Positions 25,015-33,357 of a stretch of 64,000 nt of DNA are shown in pieces. Each line of letters starts with the position of its first letter. Position 1 is the first letter of the stretch. A program made the position numbers and the translations under genes. The notes under the pieces are model-generated. The model saw nothing but the letters and a program-made list of their open reading frames with translations, searched no databases and had not been told where the DNA came from. The stretch lies in contig NZ_LT732540.1 of the NCBI RefSeq assembly GCF_900155635.1, positions 904,365-968,364 on the forward strand, read 5' to 3'. Source of the stretch: Olsenella urininfantis. Lineage in GTDB: Bacteria; Actinomycetota; Coriobacteriia; Coriobacteriales; Atopobiaceae.

Positions 25015-27636
25015 CTAGTCCTCGTAGGTGCTTGCCTCACGTCCGTAGTAGGCATCGAGGTACAGCTCGCGAATCTCGCTCATGAGCGGGTAGCGCGGGT
25101 TGGCGCCGGTGCACTGGTCGTTGAAGGCCTGCTCGGTCATCTCGTCCAGGTTGTCCAGGAAGTACTTCTCGTCCACGTTGAACTCGGCGATGGTGTGCTT
25201 GACGCCCACGTAGTCGAAGAGCTCGGCGATCATCTTGATGAAGCTCTCGAAGACCTCCTGATCCGTCTTGCCCTTGGCCCCGCAGTAGCGACCCGCCTCT
25301 GCATAGCGATGCAAGGTCTTGGGGTGGTCGTACTGGGGGAAGGTGCCCATGCGCGTGGGGCGCTCGGCGGAGTTGTAGCGCATCACGCGCATGAGGAGGA
25401 CGGCGTTGGCCCAGCCGTGCGGAATGTGGTGGAAGGCGCCCAGCTTGTGTGCCATTGAGTGGTTGACGCCCAGGAAGGCGTTGGCGAAGGCAAGGCCACC
25501 GAGGCAGGATGCGTTGGCCATGTGGTCGCGGGCCTCGACGTCATTGGGGTTGTCGTAGGCGCGAGGCAGGTAGTCGAAGACCAGCTTCATGCCCTGGAGC
25601 GCCAGCGGGTCGGTGTAGTCGGACGCCATGACCGAGACGTAGGCCTCCAGGCAGTGCGTGAGCACGTCCACGCCGGAGGCGGAGGTGAGGCCGCGTGGCT
25701 GGGTCATCATGTTGTCGGTGTCGACGATGGCCATGTTGGGCATGAGCTCGTAGTCGGTGATGGGCCACTTAACGCCGGTGGTCTTGTCGGTGATGATGGC
25801 GAAGGGGGTGACCTCGGAGCCGGTGCCGGAGGAGGTGGGGATAGCCACGAAGTAGGCCTTCTTGCCCATCTTGGGGAAGTTGTAGACGCGCTTGCGGATG
25901 TCCATGAAGTCCGCCGACATGTCCTCGAACTTCTCGCCGGGGTTCTCGTACATGGACCACATGATCTTGGCGCAGTCCATGGCCGAGCCGCCGCCCATGG
26001 CAATGATGACGTCGGGCTCGAAGGCGTTCATCTGCTGGAGGCCCTCAAGGGCAGACTGCAGGGAAGGGTCGGGCTCGACGTTCCAGAAGCTGGAGTGGAC
26101 GATGCGCATCTGGTCGAGCTTGTCCTCGATGGGCTTGGTGAAGCCGTTCTTGTAGAGGAACTGGTCCGTGACGATGAAGGCGCGCTTCTTGCCCATGATG
26201 GTGCCCAGCTCGTCCAGGGCCACGGGCATGCAGCCCTTCTTGAAGTAGACCTTCTCGGGGGTGCGAAGCCACAGCATGTTCTCACGCCTCTCTGCGACGT
26301 CCTTGATGTTGAGCAGGTTGGCAACGCCCACGTTGCCGCAGACGGAGTTGCCGCCCCAGGAGCCGCAGCCGAGCGTGAGCGACGGGGTCATCATGAAGTT
26401 GTAGATGTCACCGATACCGCCCTGTGCCGCGGGGGTGTTGACCAGGATGCGGCAGGTCTTCATGGTGTTGGCGTGCTTTTCGAGCTTCTCGGCCTCGCGC
26501 ACGTCACAGAAGAGGGAGCTGGTGTGGCCATAGCCGCCATCGGCAACCAGGCGAGACGCCTTGGCGATGGCGTCATCGAAGCTCTTTGCGCGGTACATGC
26601 CCAGGATGGTGGTGAGCTTCTCGTGGGCCCAGCGGTTGGAGGGCTCGACGGACTCGGTCTCTCCGATGAGGACCTTGGTGGACTTGGGGACGTCCACGCC
26701 GGCCTCGCAGGCGATGTGGTAGGCAGACTGGCCGACCATGGCCGCGTTCACAGCGCCACCATCCTTGATGACCAGGTTCACGACCTTGTCGGACTCCTCT
26801 CCCTTCAGGAAGTAGCAGCCGCGCCTCTCGAACTCGGCCTTGACCCTGTCATAGATGCCGTCCACCACGATCACGTTCTGCTCGGTGGCGCAGATCATGC
26901 CGTAGTCGAAGGTCTTGGAGTGGATGATGGAGTTGACGGAGAGCTCCACGTCGGCGGAATCGTCGATGATGGCGGGGTTGTTGCCAGGCCCGACGCCCAG
27001 AGCGGGCTTTCCGGAGCTGTAGGCGGCGTTGACCATGCCGGGGCCACCGGTGGCGAGGATCGTGTCGCAGCTGTGCATGAGCTCGTTGGTGAGGGCCAGC
27101 GAGGGGACGTCGATCCAGGAGATGATGTTCTTGGGCAGGCCCGCCGCCTCGGCGGCATCGCGCACGGTCTTGGCCGCCGCGATGGTGCACTCCTTGGCGC
27201 GGGGGTGCGGGCTGATGATGATGGCGTTGCGCGTCTTCAGGCAGATGAGCGTCTTGAAGATGGCGGTTGAGGTGGGGTTGGTGGTGGGGATGACCGCGGC
27301 GATGATGCCGATGGGCTCGGCGATCTTCTTGAAGCCGAAGGCCTTGTCCTCCTCGATGACGCCACAGGTCTTGGTGTTGCGGTACTTGTTGTAGATGTAC
27401 TCCGCGGCGTAGTGGTTCTTGATGACCTTATCCTCGACGAGGCCCATGTGGGTCTCGTCGACGGCGAGCTTCGCCAGAGGGATGCGCGCCTTGTCGGCCG
27501 CCATTGCTGCCGCGTAGAAGATCTTGTCGACCTGCTCCTGAGTGAACGTGGCAAACTTCGCCTGAGCGGCGCGCATCTCCGCGATCCGCTCAGTCAGGGC
27601 GTCGACGCTGTCGATGACTTTCTCGGCCTTGGCCAT
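25015..27636 (-). CDS. adhE: Bifunctional acetaldehyde-CoA/alcohol dehydrogenase
   Basis: 873 aa. The N-terminal aldehyde dehydrogenase half reduces acetyl-CoA to acetaldehyde (catalytic Cys in DYGMICATEQ, VGPGNNPAII); the C-terminal Fe-dependent alcohol dehydrogenase half reduces it to ethanol (GGGSAMDCAKIMW, TSSGTGSEVTPFAI, and metal ligands in GVNHSMAHKLGAFHHIPHG). Re-oxidises two NADH per ethanol and forms spirosomes in relatives. ATG 27636 (MAKAEKVIDSV) is preceded by GGAAGGGGAAG; the 22-residue upstream extension lacks conservation. Confidence 0.97.
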   Translation of the reverse strand: MAKAEKVIDSVDALTERIAEMRAAQAKFATFTQEQVDKIFYAAAMAADKARIPLAKLAVDETHMGLVEDKVIKNHYAAEYIYNKYRNTKTCGVIEEDKAFGFKKIAEPIGIIAAVIPTTNPTSTAIFKTLICLKTRNAIIISPHPRAKECTIAAAKTVRDAAEAAGLPKNIISWIDVPSLALTNELMHSCDTILATGGPGMVNAAYSSGKPALGVGPGNNPAIIDDSADVELSVNSIIHSKTFDYGMICATEQNVIVVDGIYDRVKAEFERRGCYFLKGEESDKVVNLVIKDGGAVNAAMVGQSAYHIACEAGVDVPKSTKVLIGETESVEPSNRWAHEKLTTILGMYRAKSFDDAIAKASRLVADGGYGHTSSLFCDVREAEKLEKHANTMKTCRILVNTPAAQGGIGDIYNFMMTPSLTLGCGSWGGNSVCGNVGVANLLNIKDVAERRENMLWLRTPEKVYFKKGCMPVALDELGTIMGKKRAFIVTDQFLYKNGFTKPIEDKLDQMRIVHSSFWNVEPDPSLQSALEGLQQMNAFEPDVIIAMGGGSAMDCAKIMWSMYENPGEKFEDMSADFMDIRKRVYNFPKMGKKAYFVAIPTSSGTGSEVTPFAIITDKTTGVKWPITDYELMPNMAIVDTDNMMTQPRGLTSASGVDVLTHCLEAYVSVMASDYTDPLALQGMKLVFDYLPRAYDNPNDVEARDHMANASCLGGLAFANAFLGVNHSMAHKLGAFHHIPHGWANAVLLMRVMRYNSAERPTRMGTFPQYDHPKTLHRYAEAGRYCGAKGKTDQEVFESFIKMIAELFDYVGVKHTIAEFNVDEKYFLDNLDEMTEQAFNDQCTGANPRYPLMSEIRELYLDAYYGREASTYED

Positions 27637-27857
27637 GCTTCCCCTTCCGACTGCCTCAAAGGACTTGTGACTATCCGGGTTGCCTTGGTTGAAACGCACC
27701 ATAGCATCCTCATGATACAGGAGAAAATATGGTCGATTTTATGCGAGGACACAATTGAGGGGATTGTTGGTGCCTCTTGCCTATTTGTCTATTGTGTCGT
27801 GGTCAACTTGCGCTACAGCACCGCCGGAGGGTGGGTAGATGTGCGCCAGGCGGCGGG

Positions 27858-28544
27858 CTAGTGGCCTAACTCAGCCTCGAGTGAGAGGATCCTCTCCCTT
27901 GGGTCGCCTCCGTCACAACGAACGCGGTGCCAGCGGTCCTCCCCCGCGAGGCGATAGTCCAGCAGCGGACCGAAGCCACCCTGCAGCGTGCGCGCGGCGA
28001 CCTCGAAGCTGGGGTCTGTGGTAAGCCCCGGATAGCGCAGCTCGGTCACGTCAGGGTGACACGCAAGAAACGAGGCGACGACCTGGGCCTCGTCGGATGC
28101 GGCACGCCAAGAGCGGCCGTCGTCGCATGTCGCGTCCTCCAGCCGCTCGCCGCCCGACATGCAGCGGGCGTCGAGGTGCTCGCGCAGGCGCCTGCTCCCC
28201 TCTGCGCCGTGCTTCAGGAAGAAGCGGGAGAGCGACACCGCCACCAGGCCCTCCCCCACACGCCCCCAGACCACGTCCGCGCCCAGGACGCAGGCAGCAC
28301 AGCCCCAAGAGCCGGGCACGCTGTTGTCCACGAGAAGGACTCGCCTCTCTCGCACGTCGCGCATGTCGTGGCGAGCGGCCGCCACGGCCCTCACGTCCGC
28401 GCAGGCCACGGGAACGCCTCCCAGCACCGGAAGCGCCTCTCCCAATCCCAGCTCCTCGCATGACGAAAAGGCGCCGCACGCGAGCCATGTGTGACCCGCG
28501 TGCAGGCGCATCGTTATTCCCTGTGAGAGCTCCGACGCAAGCAC
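27858..28544 (-). CDS. Cys/Met-metabolism PLP-enzyme-like protein lacking the catalytic lysine motif
   Basis: 228 aa, about 60% of a normal trans-sulfuration enzyme. LLVDNSVPGSWGCAACVLGADVV aligns with the region just before the PLP-lysine (LVVDNTF...LGADIVV), and FLACHPDVTELRYPGL plus SFEVAARTLQGGFGPLLDYR with the C-terminal domain. Where SATKYxxGH should carry the cofactor lysine, the sequence is WGRVGEGLVAVS with no Lys. The N-terminal large-domain portion is missing. It is probably not a PLP enzyme any more; a binding or regulatory role, or decay, are possible. GTG 28544 or ATG 28511 could start it. It follows thrS directly. Confidence 0.68.
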   Translation of the reverse strand: MLASELSQGITMRLHAGHTWLACGAFSSCEELGLGEALPVLGGVPVACADVRAVAAARHDMRDVRERRVLLVDNSVPGSWGCAACVLGADVVWGRVGEGLVAVSLSRFFLKHGAEGSRRLREHLDARCMSGGERLEDATCDDGRSWRAASDEAQVVASFLACHPDVTELRYPGLTTDPSFEVAARTLQGGFGPLLDYRLAGEDRWHRVRCDGGDPRERILSLEAELGH

Positions 28545-28546
28545 CG

Positions 28547-30313
28547 CTAGCGCCTGCGCTCCTTGATCTCTGCCGAGACGGCGGCCACGAACTCGTCAAG
28601 CTCATGCTGGGTGGTCTCACCAGAGCGGTCGCGCACGGAGATGTTGCGCGCCTCCTTCTCCTTCTCGCCCAGGATCAGCATGTAGGGCACGCGGTCCTGC
28701 GAGCGGGCCTCACGGATCTTGTAGCCGATCTTCTCGTCGCGCTCGTCCACCTTGACGCGCACGCCCGCCTCGCGCAGGGCCTCGGCCACCTCGTTGGCGT
28801 AGTCACGCGTCTTCTCCGAGACGGGAAGGACCTTGACCTGGCAGGGAGAGAGCCAGGTGGGGAACTTGCCGGCGTACTGCTCGGTGAGCATGCCGATGAA
28901 GCGCTCGAAGGAGCCGAAGCCCGCGCGGTGGATCATGATGGGGCGCTGCTTGGAGCCGTCCGAGGCGGTGTACTCGAGCTCGAAGTTCTGCGGAAGCTGG
29001 AAGTCGAGCTGGATGGTACCGCACTGCCAGGTGCGGTTGAGGCAGTCCTGCAGGTGGAAGTCAATCTTGGGGCCGTAGAAGGCGCCGTCGCCCTCGTTCA
29101 GGGTGTACTCCACCCCCATGCTCTCGAGCGCCCTGCGCAAGCCCTCCTCCGCGAGCGCCCAGTCCTCGTCGGAGCCCATGGAGTCCTCGGGGCGGGTGGA
29201 AAGCTCGACACGGTAGGGGAAGCCGAACTGCGCGTAGTAGGCGGTAATCAGCTGCGCCACGTCCGTGACCTGCTCGGTGATCTGATCGGGCGTGATGAAG
29301 AGGTGGGCGTCGTCCTGGGTGAACTCGCGCACGCGGAAGAGGCCGTGCAGTGCACCCTTGAGCTCGTGGCGGTGGTCAAGCCCCGCCTCGGCAAGCTTCA
29401 GGGGCAGGTCACGATAGCTGCGAGGCTTGCTCTTGTAGATCAGGCAGGCACCCGGGCAGTTCATGGGCTTGACGGCGTACTCCTCGTCGTCGATGGACGT
29501 GGTGTACATGTTCGCCTTGTAGTGGTCCCAGTGGCCGCTGGTCTCCCAGAGCCTGCGGTTGAGGATGATGGGGGTCTGCACCTCGTCGTAGCCGAACTTT
29601 GCCTGCATCTCATGCCAGTAGTCCATGATGGAGTTGCGCACGAGCATGCCGTTGGGTAGCCAGAAGGGCATGCCCGGCCCCTCCTCCACCATCATGAAGA
29701 GTTCCATCTCGCGGCCGATCCTGCGGTGGTCGCGCTTCTCGGCCTCCTCGAGCAGCTTGAAGTAGGCCTCCATCTCCTCCTTGTTGCGGAAGGCGACGCC
29801 GCTCACACGGGTGAGCATTTTGTTCTTGTTGTCGTTCTTCCAATAGGCGCCGGAGACCGCCGTCAGCTTGAAGGCCTTGAGGGCCTTGGTGTACATGAGA
29901 TGGGGCCCCACGCACATGTCAACGTACTCGCCCTGCTTGTAGAAGGTGATGCGGCTGTCCTCGGCAAGGTCAGCGATATGCTCAACCTTGTACTTCTCGC
30001 CGCGCTCTTGCATGTGGGCCACGGCCTCCTCGCGCGGGAGCTCGTAGGTCTCGAACTTGAGGTTCGCCTTGGCGATCTTGCGCATCTCAGCCTCGATCGC
30101 GGGGAAGTCGTCCTCAGAAATCTTGCTCCCCTCGGGGAGGTCGATGTCATAGTAGAAGCCGTTGTCGGTTGCGGGGCCGTAGGCGAAGTCCGCCTCGGGG
30201 TACAGGCGCTTTATGGCCTGGGCGAGGATGTGCGCCGCGGAGTGGCGGATGACGTGAAGCTCCTCGTCCTCGGGAATATCGTCCACGTGACCGTCGTTGA
30301 ACAGTGCCTTCAT
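28547..30313 (-). CDS. thrS: Threonyl-tRNA synthetase without N-terminal TGS domain
   Basis: 588 aa. Charges tRNA-Thr. The protein starts almost directly at the editing domain (HVIRHSAAHILAQAIKRLYP, with YVDMCVGPHL), skipping the ~60-residue TGS domain. Class II catalytic motifs follow (RNSIMDYWHEM, MNCPGACLIYKS, FRVREFTQDDAHLF, IHRAGFGSFERFIGML) and the C-terminal anticodon-binding domain (WLSPCQVKVLPVSEK, VKVDERDEKIGYKIREA). The ATG at 30313 has GAGG upstream and no in-frame extension encodes a TGS domain. The TGS-less form is known in some actinobacteria. Confidence 0.95.
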   Translation of the reverse strand: MKALFNDGHVDDIPEDEELHVIRHSAAHILAQAIKRLYPEADFAYGPATDNGFYYDIDLPEGSKISEDDFPAIEAEMRKIAKANLKFETYELPREEAVAHMQERGEKYKVEHIADLAEDSRITFYKQGEYVDMCVGPHLMYTKALKAFKLTAVSGAYWKNDNKNKMLTRVSGVAFRNKEEMEAYFKLLEEAEKRDHRRIGREMELFMMVEEGPGMPFWLPNGMLVRNSIMDYWHEMQAKFGYDEVQTPIILNRRLWETSGHWDHYKANMYTTSIDDEEYAVKPMNCPGACLIYKSKPRSYRDLPLKLAEAGLDHRHELKGALHGLFRVREFTQDDAHLFITPDQITEQVTDVAQLITAYYAQFGFPYRVELSTRPEDSMGSDEDWALAEEGLRRALESMGVEYTLNEGDGAFYGPKIDFHLQDCLNRTWQCGTIQLDFQLPQNFELEYTASDGSKQRPIMIHRAGFGSFERFIGMLTEQYAGKFPTWLSPCQVKVLPVSEKTRDYANEVAEALREAGVRVKVDERDEKIGYKIREARSQDRVPYMLILGEKEKEARNISVRDRSGETTQHELDEFVAAVSAEIKERRR

Positions 30314-30569
30314 AGGGAAATCCTCTTCCTGTTTTTGTCATCTGGATGCAAGGGACGTGGCGCATGCCCGCAGCCGTTGGCCGTGATGAAGGGGCAGGCG
30401 CCTAGATAGTCTGAGTTCGCGTTGCCAACAGGAAAAGGGCGGGGCTGTCTGGCTTGGTGGCGAGAATGTTCCCGTGGTGCTGCCACATGAAAAAGCTTCC
30501 TCCCAGATCTGCGAACGTTGCAATCCCTCTTACTTTACAACACGTGAGGCGAGACGGGCGCCACGCACG

Positions 30570-30798
30570 ACAACAAAGCGCAGCAGCCTGCGGGAAGCCC
30601 CTGTTGGGACGAATGACCGCGCGACTTGTTGTGGGAAGTTGGCCTATTACGACAACGAAATGAGGCGCTAGGGGCAAAAACGCTGCTCATCGGCAGACCG
30701 ACAGCTTTTGTTGTCAGCACGACGCCCAAAATGACAACAACCCGAAGAGCCATCCTCGATTGCCCAGTTGGCGAGAAGAACCCTTCGGGTTGTTGCAT
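30570..30798. repeat. Locus C: three tandem hairpins with an ACAAC-type stem, period about 80
   Basis: The 519-bp spacer between thrS and the Dxs-like gene holds three hairpins: 30570-30632 (ACAACAA / TTGTTGT), 30651-30715 (GACAACGAAA / TTTTGTTGTC, one mismatch) and 30731-30798 (a 14-bp perfect core, ACAACAACCCGAAG / CTTCGGGTTGTTG-type, flanked by one offset base). Starts are 81 and 80 bp apart and all share the ACAAC-A word, while the interiors differ. The rest of the spacer (30314-30569, 30799-30832) shows no gene. Confidence 0.7.
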
Positions 30799-30832
30799 CC
30801 AAGAGAGGCGCTATGGGCACAGACGGTGGCCG

Positions 30833-32587
30833 CTAGCCCAAGAGCGCCATCGCGTCCGCGCAGATCTGCTCGGGTGTGAGATGCGCCTCCCGCATGAGCT
30901 CGGACGCATCGTAGCGATCGTAGAAGGCCTTCTTGAAGCCATAGTTGGCAACGAGCGTCTTGCTGGTCCCGAAGTGACGGGCGACCTTCTCGCCGAAGCC
31001 GCCGTCGAGGGAGCCGTCCTCAAGGGTGACGATGAGGCGATGATCTGTGGCAAGCTCATCGAGCATAGACTCGTCCAGGCCGGAGGCAAAGAGAGGGTTG
31101 ACGAGCGTCACCTCGTGACCCAGCTCATGCGAGAGGAGGTCTGCCGCCTTCTCTCCTAGTTCGAAGAAGTCACCCAGCGCGAGAATCGCGACCTTCGAGC
31201 CCCTGCGGACAACCTCGAAGCGCCCCAGCTGGGAATAGTCGCCGCGAACGGGGGTCGCGCTGTGACGCACCGGGCCGCCGGGGACGGCGATGTAGACGGG
31301 GTGCTCGCTCTGGTTCAGCGACCACTCGAGCATGCCGAGGTACTCCTCGGCACTCGTGGGCGCCAGGAAGACGATCCCCGGGATGTTGGCGATCATGGGG
31401 ATGGAGTAGAAGGCCGCGTGGGTGACGTCGCTCATCCCCCAGACGGACCCGTCGCCACCCAGGATGGTGGCAGGATTGCCGTTGATGGAAAGGTCCTGAG
31501 AGAGCTGGTCATAGGTTCGCTGGATGAAGGTCGCCTCGCTCCCCCACACCACGTGCGCACCGCGCTTTGCGGCTCCGGACGCGAGGGCGACGGCGCACTC
31601 CTCGGCAATCCCCACGTCCACGTAGTGCTTGCCCAGCTCCTCTCGCCGCTCGCTGTTGAGGCCCATGGCACCGGGGACGCCAGACGCCACGATCAGAAGC
31701 TTCGGGTCACGCCTGGCGCGCTCGACCAGGTAGGTACCGGTAAGGGAGCCGTAGGTCTCGCGTCGGGGCCACAGCCCCTCACCCGTTGCGACGTCAAAGG
31801 GACCATGCCAGTGCCAGGCCTCCTTGTTCTCCTCTGCAGGAGCATAACCCTTGCCCTTGACCGTGTTCACGTGGACCACGACAGGGTGATTGATGTCCTT
31901 GACCTTGGAGAAAGCCGAGATGAGAGCCTCCGTGTCGTTGCCGTCCGCAACGTAGAGGTAGTCAAATCCCATGACGCGGAAGAGGTTGTCCTCTGCCTGG
32001 CTGCCAGACTCGCGCAGACGGGCGAGCCCGGGATAGATGCCTCCGTGGTTCTCCGCGATGGACATCTGGTTGTCGTTGAAGACCACGATGAAGTTGCTGT
32101 CCAGCTCGGCGGCGGCATCCAGGCCCTCGAGTGCCTCTCCGCCGGAAAGGGAGCCGTCGCCGATGATGGCCACGACGTTCTCGTGGTCGCCCATGACGTC
32201 GCGAGCCTTGGCCATGCCCAGGGCAAGGGCGACAGAGGTGGAGGTATGGCCCACCTCGAAGAGGTCGTGGTCGGTCTCCTTGGGGTTGCTGTACGCGCTG
32301 ACGTCATCGTAGTGCTCCTCGAAGAGGAAGGCGTCCTTGCGTCCGGTCAGCATCTTGTGGATGTAGGTCTGGTGGGAGATGTCGAAGACCAGGTGGTCAT
32401 GTGGGGAGTCGAAGACCGAGTGCAGGGCGATGGTGGCCTCCACGAAGCCGAAGTTGGGGCCGAAGTGCCCACCGCGGACGCTCTCCTTCTTGAGCAGGGC
32501 GTCGCGAACCTCCTGAGCGAGGGCGCGCCTGCCCTCAGCGTCGAGCACCTTAACGTCCGCCGGACCGTTGACGTTCTCGAGATACAT
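30833..32587 (-). CDS. 1-deoxy-D-xylulose-5-phosphate synthase-like thiamine-diphosphate enzyme
   Basis: 584 aa transketolase-like enzyme. The Dxs-type GGHFGPNFGFVEATIALH and DISHQTYIHKMLTGR open the protein; the ThDP site is GDGSLSGGEALEGLD...NDNQMSI; the transketolase middle domain has DVGIAEECAVALASG with the catalytic Glu. The SSSS/serine patch and the N-terminal helix of canonical Dxs are altered (VGHTSTSVALALGMA). It matches the shorter Dxs paralogue annotated in lactobacilli and other Firmicutes, some of which lack the MEP pathway. It may thus be the MEP enzyme or a related ketol transferase; I leave the symbol blank. Confidence 0.8.
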   Translation of the reverse strand: MYLENVNGPADVKVLDAEGRRALAQEVRDALLKKESVRGGHFGPNFGFVEATIALHSVFDSPHDHLVFDISHQTYIHKMLTGRKDAFLFEEHYDDVSAYSNPKETDHDLFEVGHTSTSVALALGMAKARDVMGDHENVVAIIGDGSLSGGEALEGLDAAAELDSNFIVVFNDNQMSIAENHGGIYPGLARLRESGSQAEDNLFRVMGFDYLYVADGNDTEALISAFSKVKDINHPVVVHVNTVKGKGYAPAEENKEAWHWHGPFDVATGEGLWPRRETYGSLTGTYLVERARRDPKLLIVASGVPGAMGLNSERREELGKHYVDVGIAEECAVALASGAAKRGAHVVWGSEATFIQRTYDQLSQDLSINGNPATILGGDGSVWGMSDVTHAAFYSIPMIANIPGIVFLAPTSAEEYLGMLEWSLNQSEHPVYIAVPGGPVRHSATPVRGDYSQLGRFEVVRRGSKVAILALGDFFELGEKAADLLSHELGHEVTLVNPLFASGLDESMLDELATDHRLIVTLEDGSLDGGFGEKVARHFGTSKTLVANYGFKKAFYDRYDASELMREAHLTPEQICADAMALLG

Positions 32588-32712
32588 ACCGTGCCTCTCT
32601 TGCTGGGTGACTTGGTTCCGTCTGCGTGTTCCCCGGAGGATCCGTGCCTATGCACCCGCTCATCGAACTGCAACAAATGCCGTGAGTCGCGCGACGGGAA
32701 TGCCACATGGCA

Positions 32713-32770
32713 GGTGGGCGAATGCGGTGCTTTGAGCCCACGCGGGGCGAGAAGCGCGCATTGGCCCACC
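32713..32770. repeat. Locus D: single 58-bp GGTGGGC...GCCCACC element
   Basis: GGTGGGC (32713-32719) and GCCCACC (32764-32770) end a 58-bp unit whose arms extend inward (GAATGCG / CGCATTG), giving a ~14-bp imperfect stem. Length and ends are the same as each of the four units at 51217-51493, so the two loci share an element family. It lies between the zinc-ribbon gene's terminator and the Dxs-like start. Confidence 0.8.
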
Positions 32771-32780
32771 CGCGACGGCA

Positions 32781-32810
32781 TAAAAAACCGACCGGCACGA
32801 GACCGGTCGG
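32781..32810 (-). terminator. Intrinsic terminator of the zinc-ribbon gene
   Basis: CCGACCGG (32788-32795) pairs with CCGGTCGG (32803-32810); on the minus strand the stem is followed by a T6 run (32782-32787). Confidence 0.85.
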
Positions 32811-32840
32811 CAAAGCGGGCAAACGAGGCGAGGCGGAGGG

Positions 32841-33272
32841 CTACTGGATGCGCGTCCTGCAATAGGGGCACACCTTCCAGTCCGCGTTGAGCGGGCGGTG
32901 GCAGGTAGGGCACACGTTGCGCACCTGGGTGTTGCAGATGGGGCAGACCACGAAGTCCCTGTCGATGGGGGCACCACACTTGGGACAGATTCCGTAGTGC
33001 GAGAGCTGGTGCTCGCGCAGGGCGATGTCCAGGTCCTGCTCCTCGCGGTCAACCAGGTAGGAGCTGGGACGTAGGATGACGTAGGCAAGCAGGCCCACGA
33101 TGGGAATCACCGAGATGATCGCCCACAGCCACCAGGGCTCGGCTCCACGGCGCTGGGCGTCGCGGATGACGTAGACGATGGAGAGGATGTAGAGCATGAC
33201 CAGGCACGCCACCATAAGGTAGAGCACCATGCGGACCTCTGGCGTAATGAGCTGATCGAGAAGATCTGACAT
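32841..33272 (-). CDS. Membrane protein with C-terminal double zinc ribbon
   Basis: 143 aa. Two hydrophobic helices (LYLMVACLVMLYILSIVYVI and WWLWAIISVIPIVGLLAYVI) separated by the short loop RDAQRRGAEP, as in PLDc_N/DUF-type membrane anchors. A cytoplasmic tail follows with four CxxC knuckles: CPKC, CPIC, CPTC, CPYC, making two zinc ribbons. Function unknown; relatives are thought to be sensors or adaptors. It has its own terminator and stands alone between the Dxs-like gene and folC. Confidence 0.82.
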   Translation of the reverse strand: MSDLLDQLITPEVRMVLYLMVACLVMLYILSIVYVIRDAQRRGAEPWWLWAIISVIPIVGLLAYVILRPSSYLVDREEQDLDIALREHQLSHYGICPKCGAPIDRDFVVCPICNTQVRNVCPTCHRPLNADWKVCPYCRTRIQ

Positions 33273-33357
33273 AGAGCGTGCGCTCCTTCACTGACGTAGG
33301 GGTCCGTACCGACGAAGGCCCGCAGCCTTGGCCTGACACAGAAAATTGTAGCAGAAG

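Noticed and set aside
25459..27270. Plus-strand open frame of 603 codons
   Set aside because: Antisense shadow of adhE with biased G, D, V, H composition.
27703..27857. Rex-type operator upstream of adhE
   Set aside because: Several TTGT/ACAA words occur (for example near 27750-27800), but no palindrome approaching TTGTGAN6TCACAA is present.
28097..29659. Plus-strand open frame of 520 codons
   Set aside because: Antisense to the PLP-like gene and thrS; Arg/Pro-rich and Leu/Val-rich runs, no motifs.
30314..30569. T-box leader upstream of thrS
   Set aside because: GGCAGCACCACGGGAAC on the minus strand only loosely recalls the T-box; no specifier-loop ACN codon in a stem I or clear antiterminator/terminator pair could be drawn.
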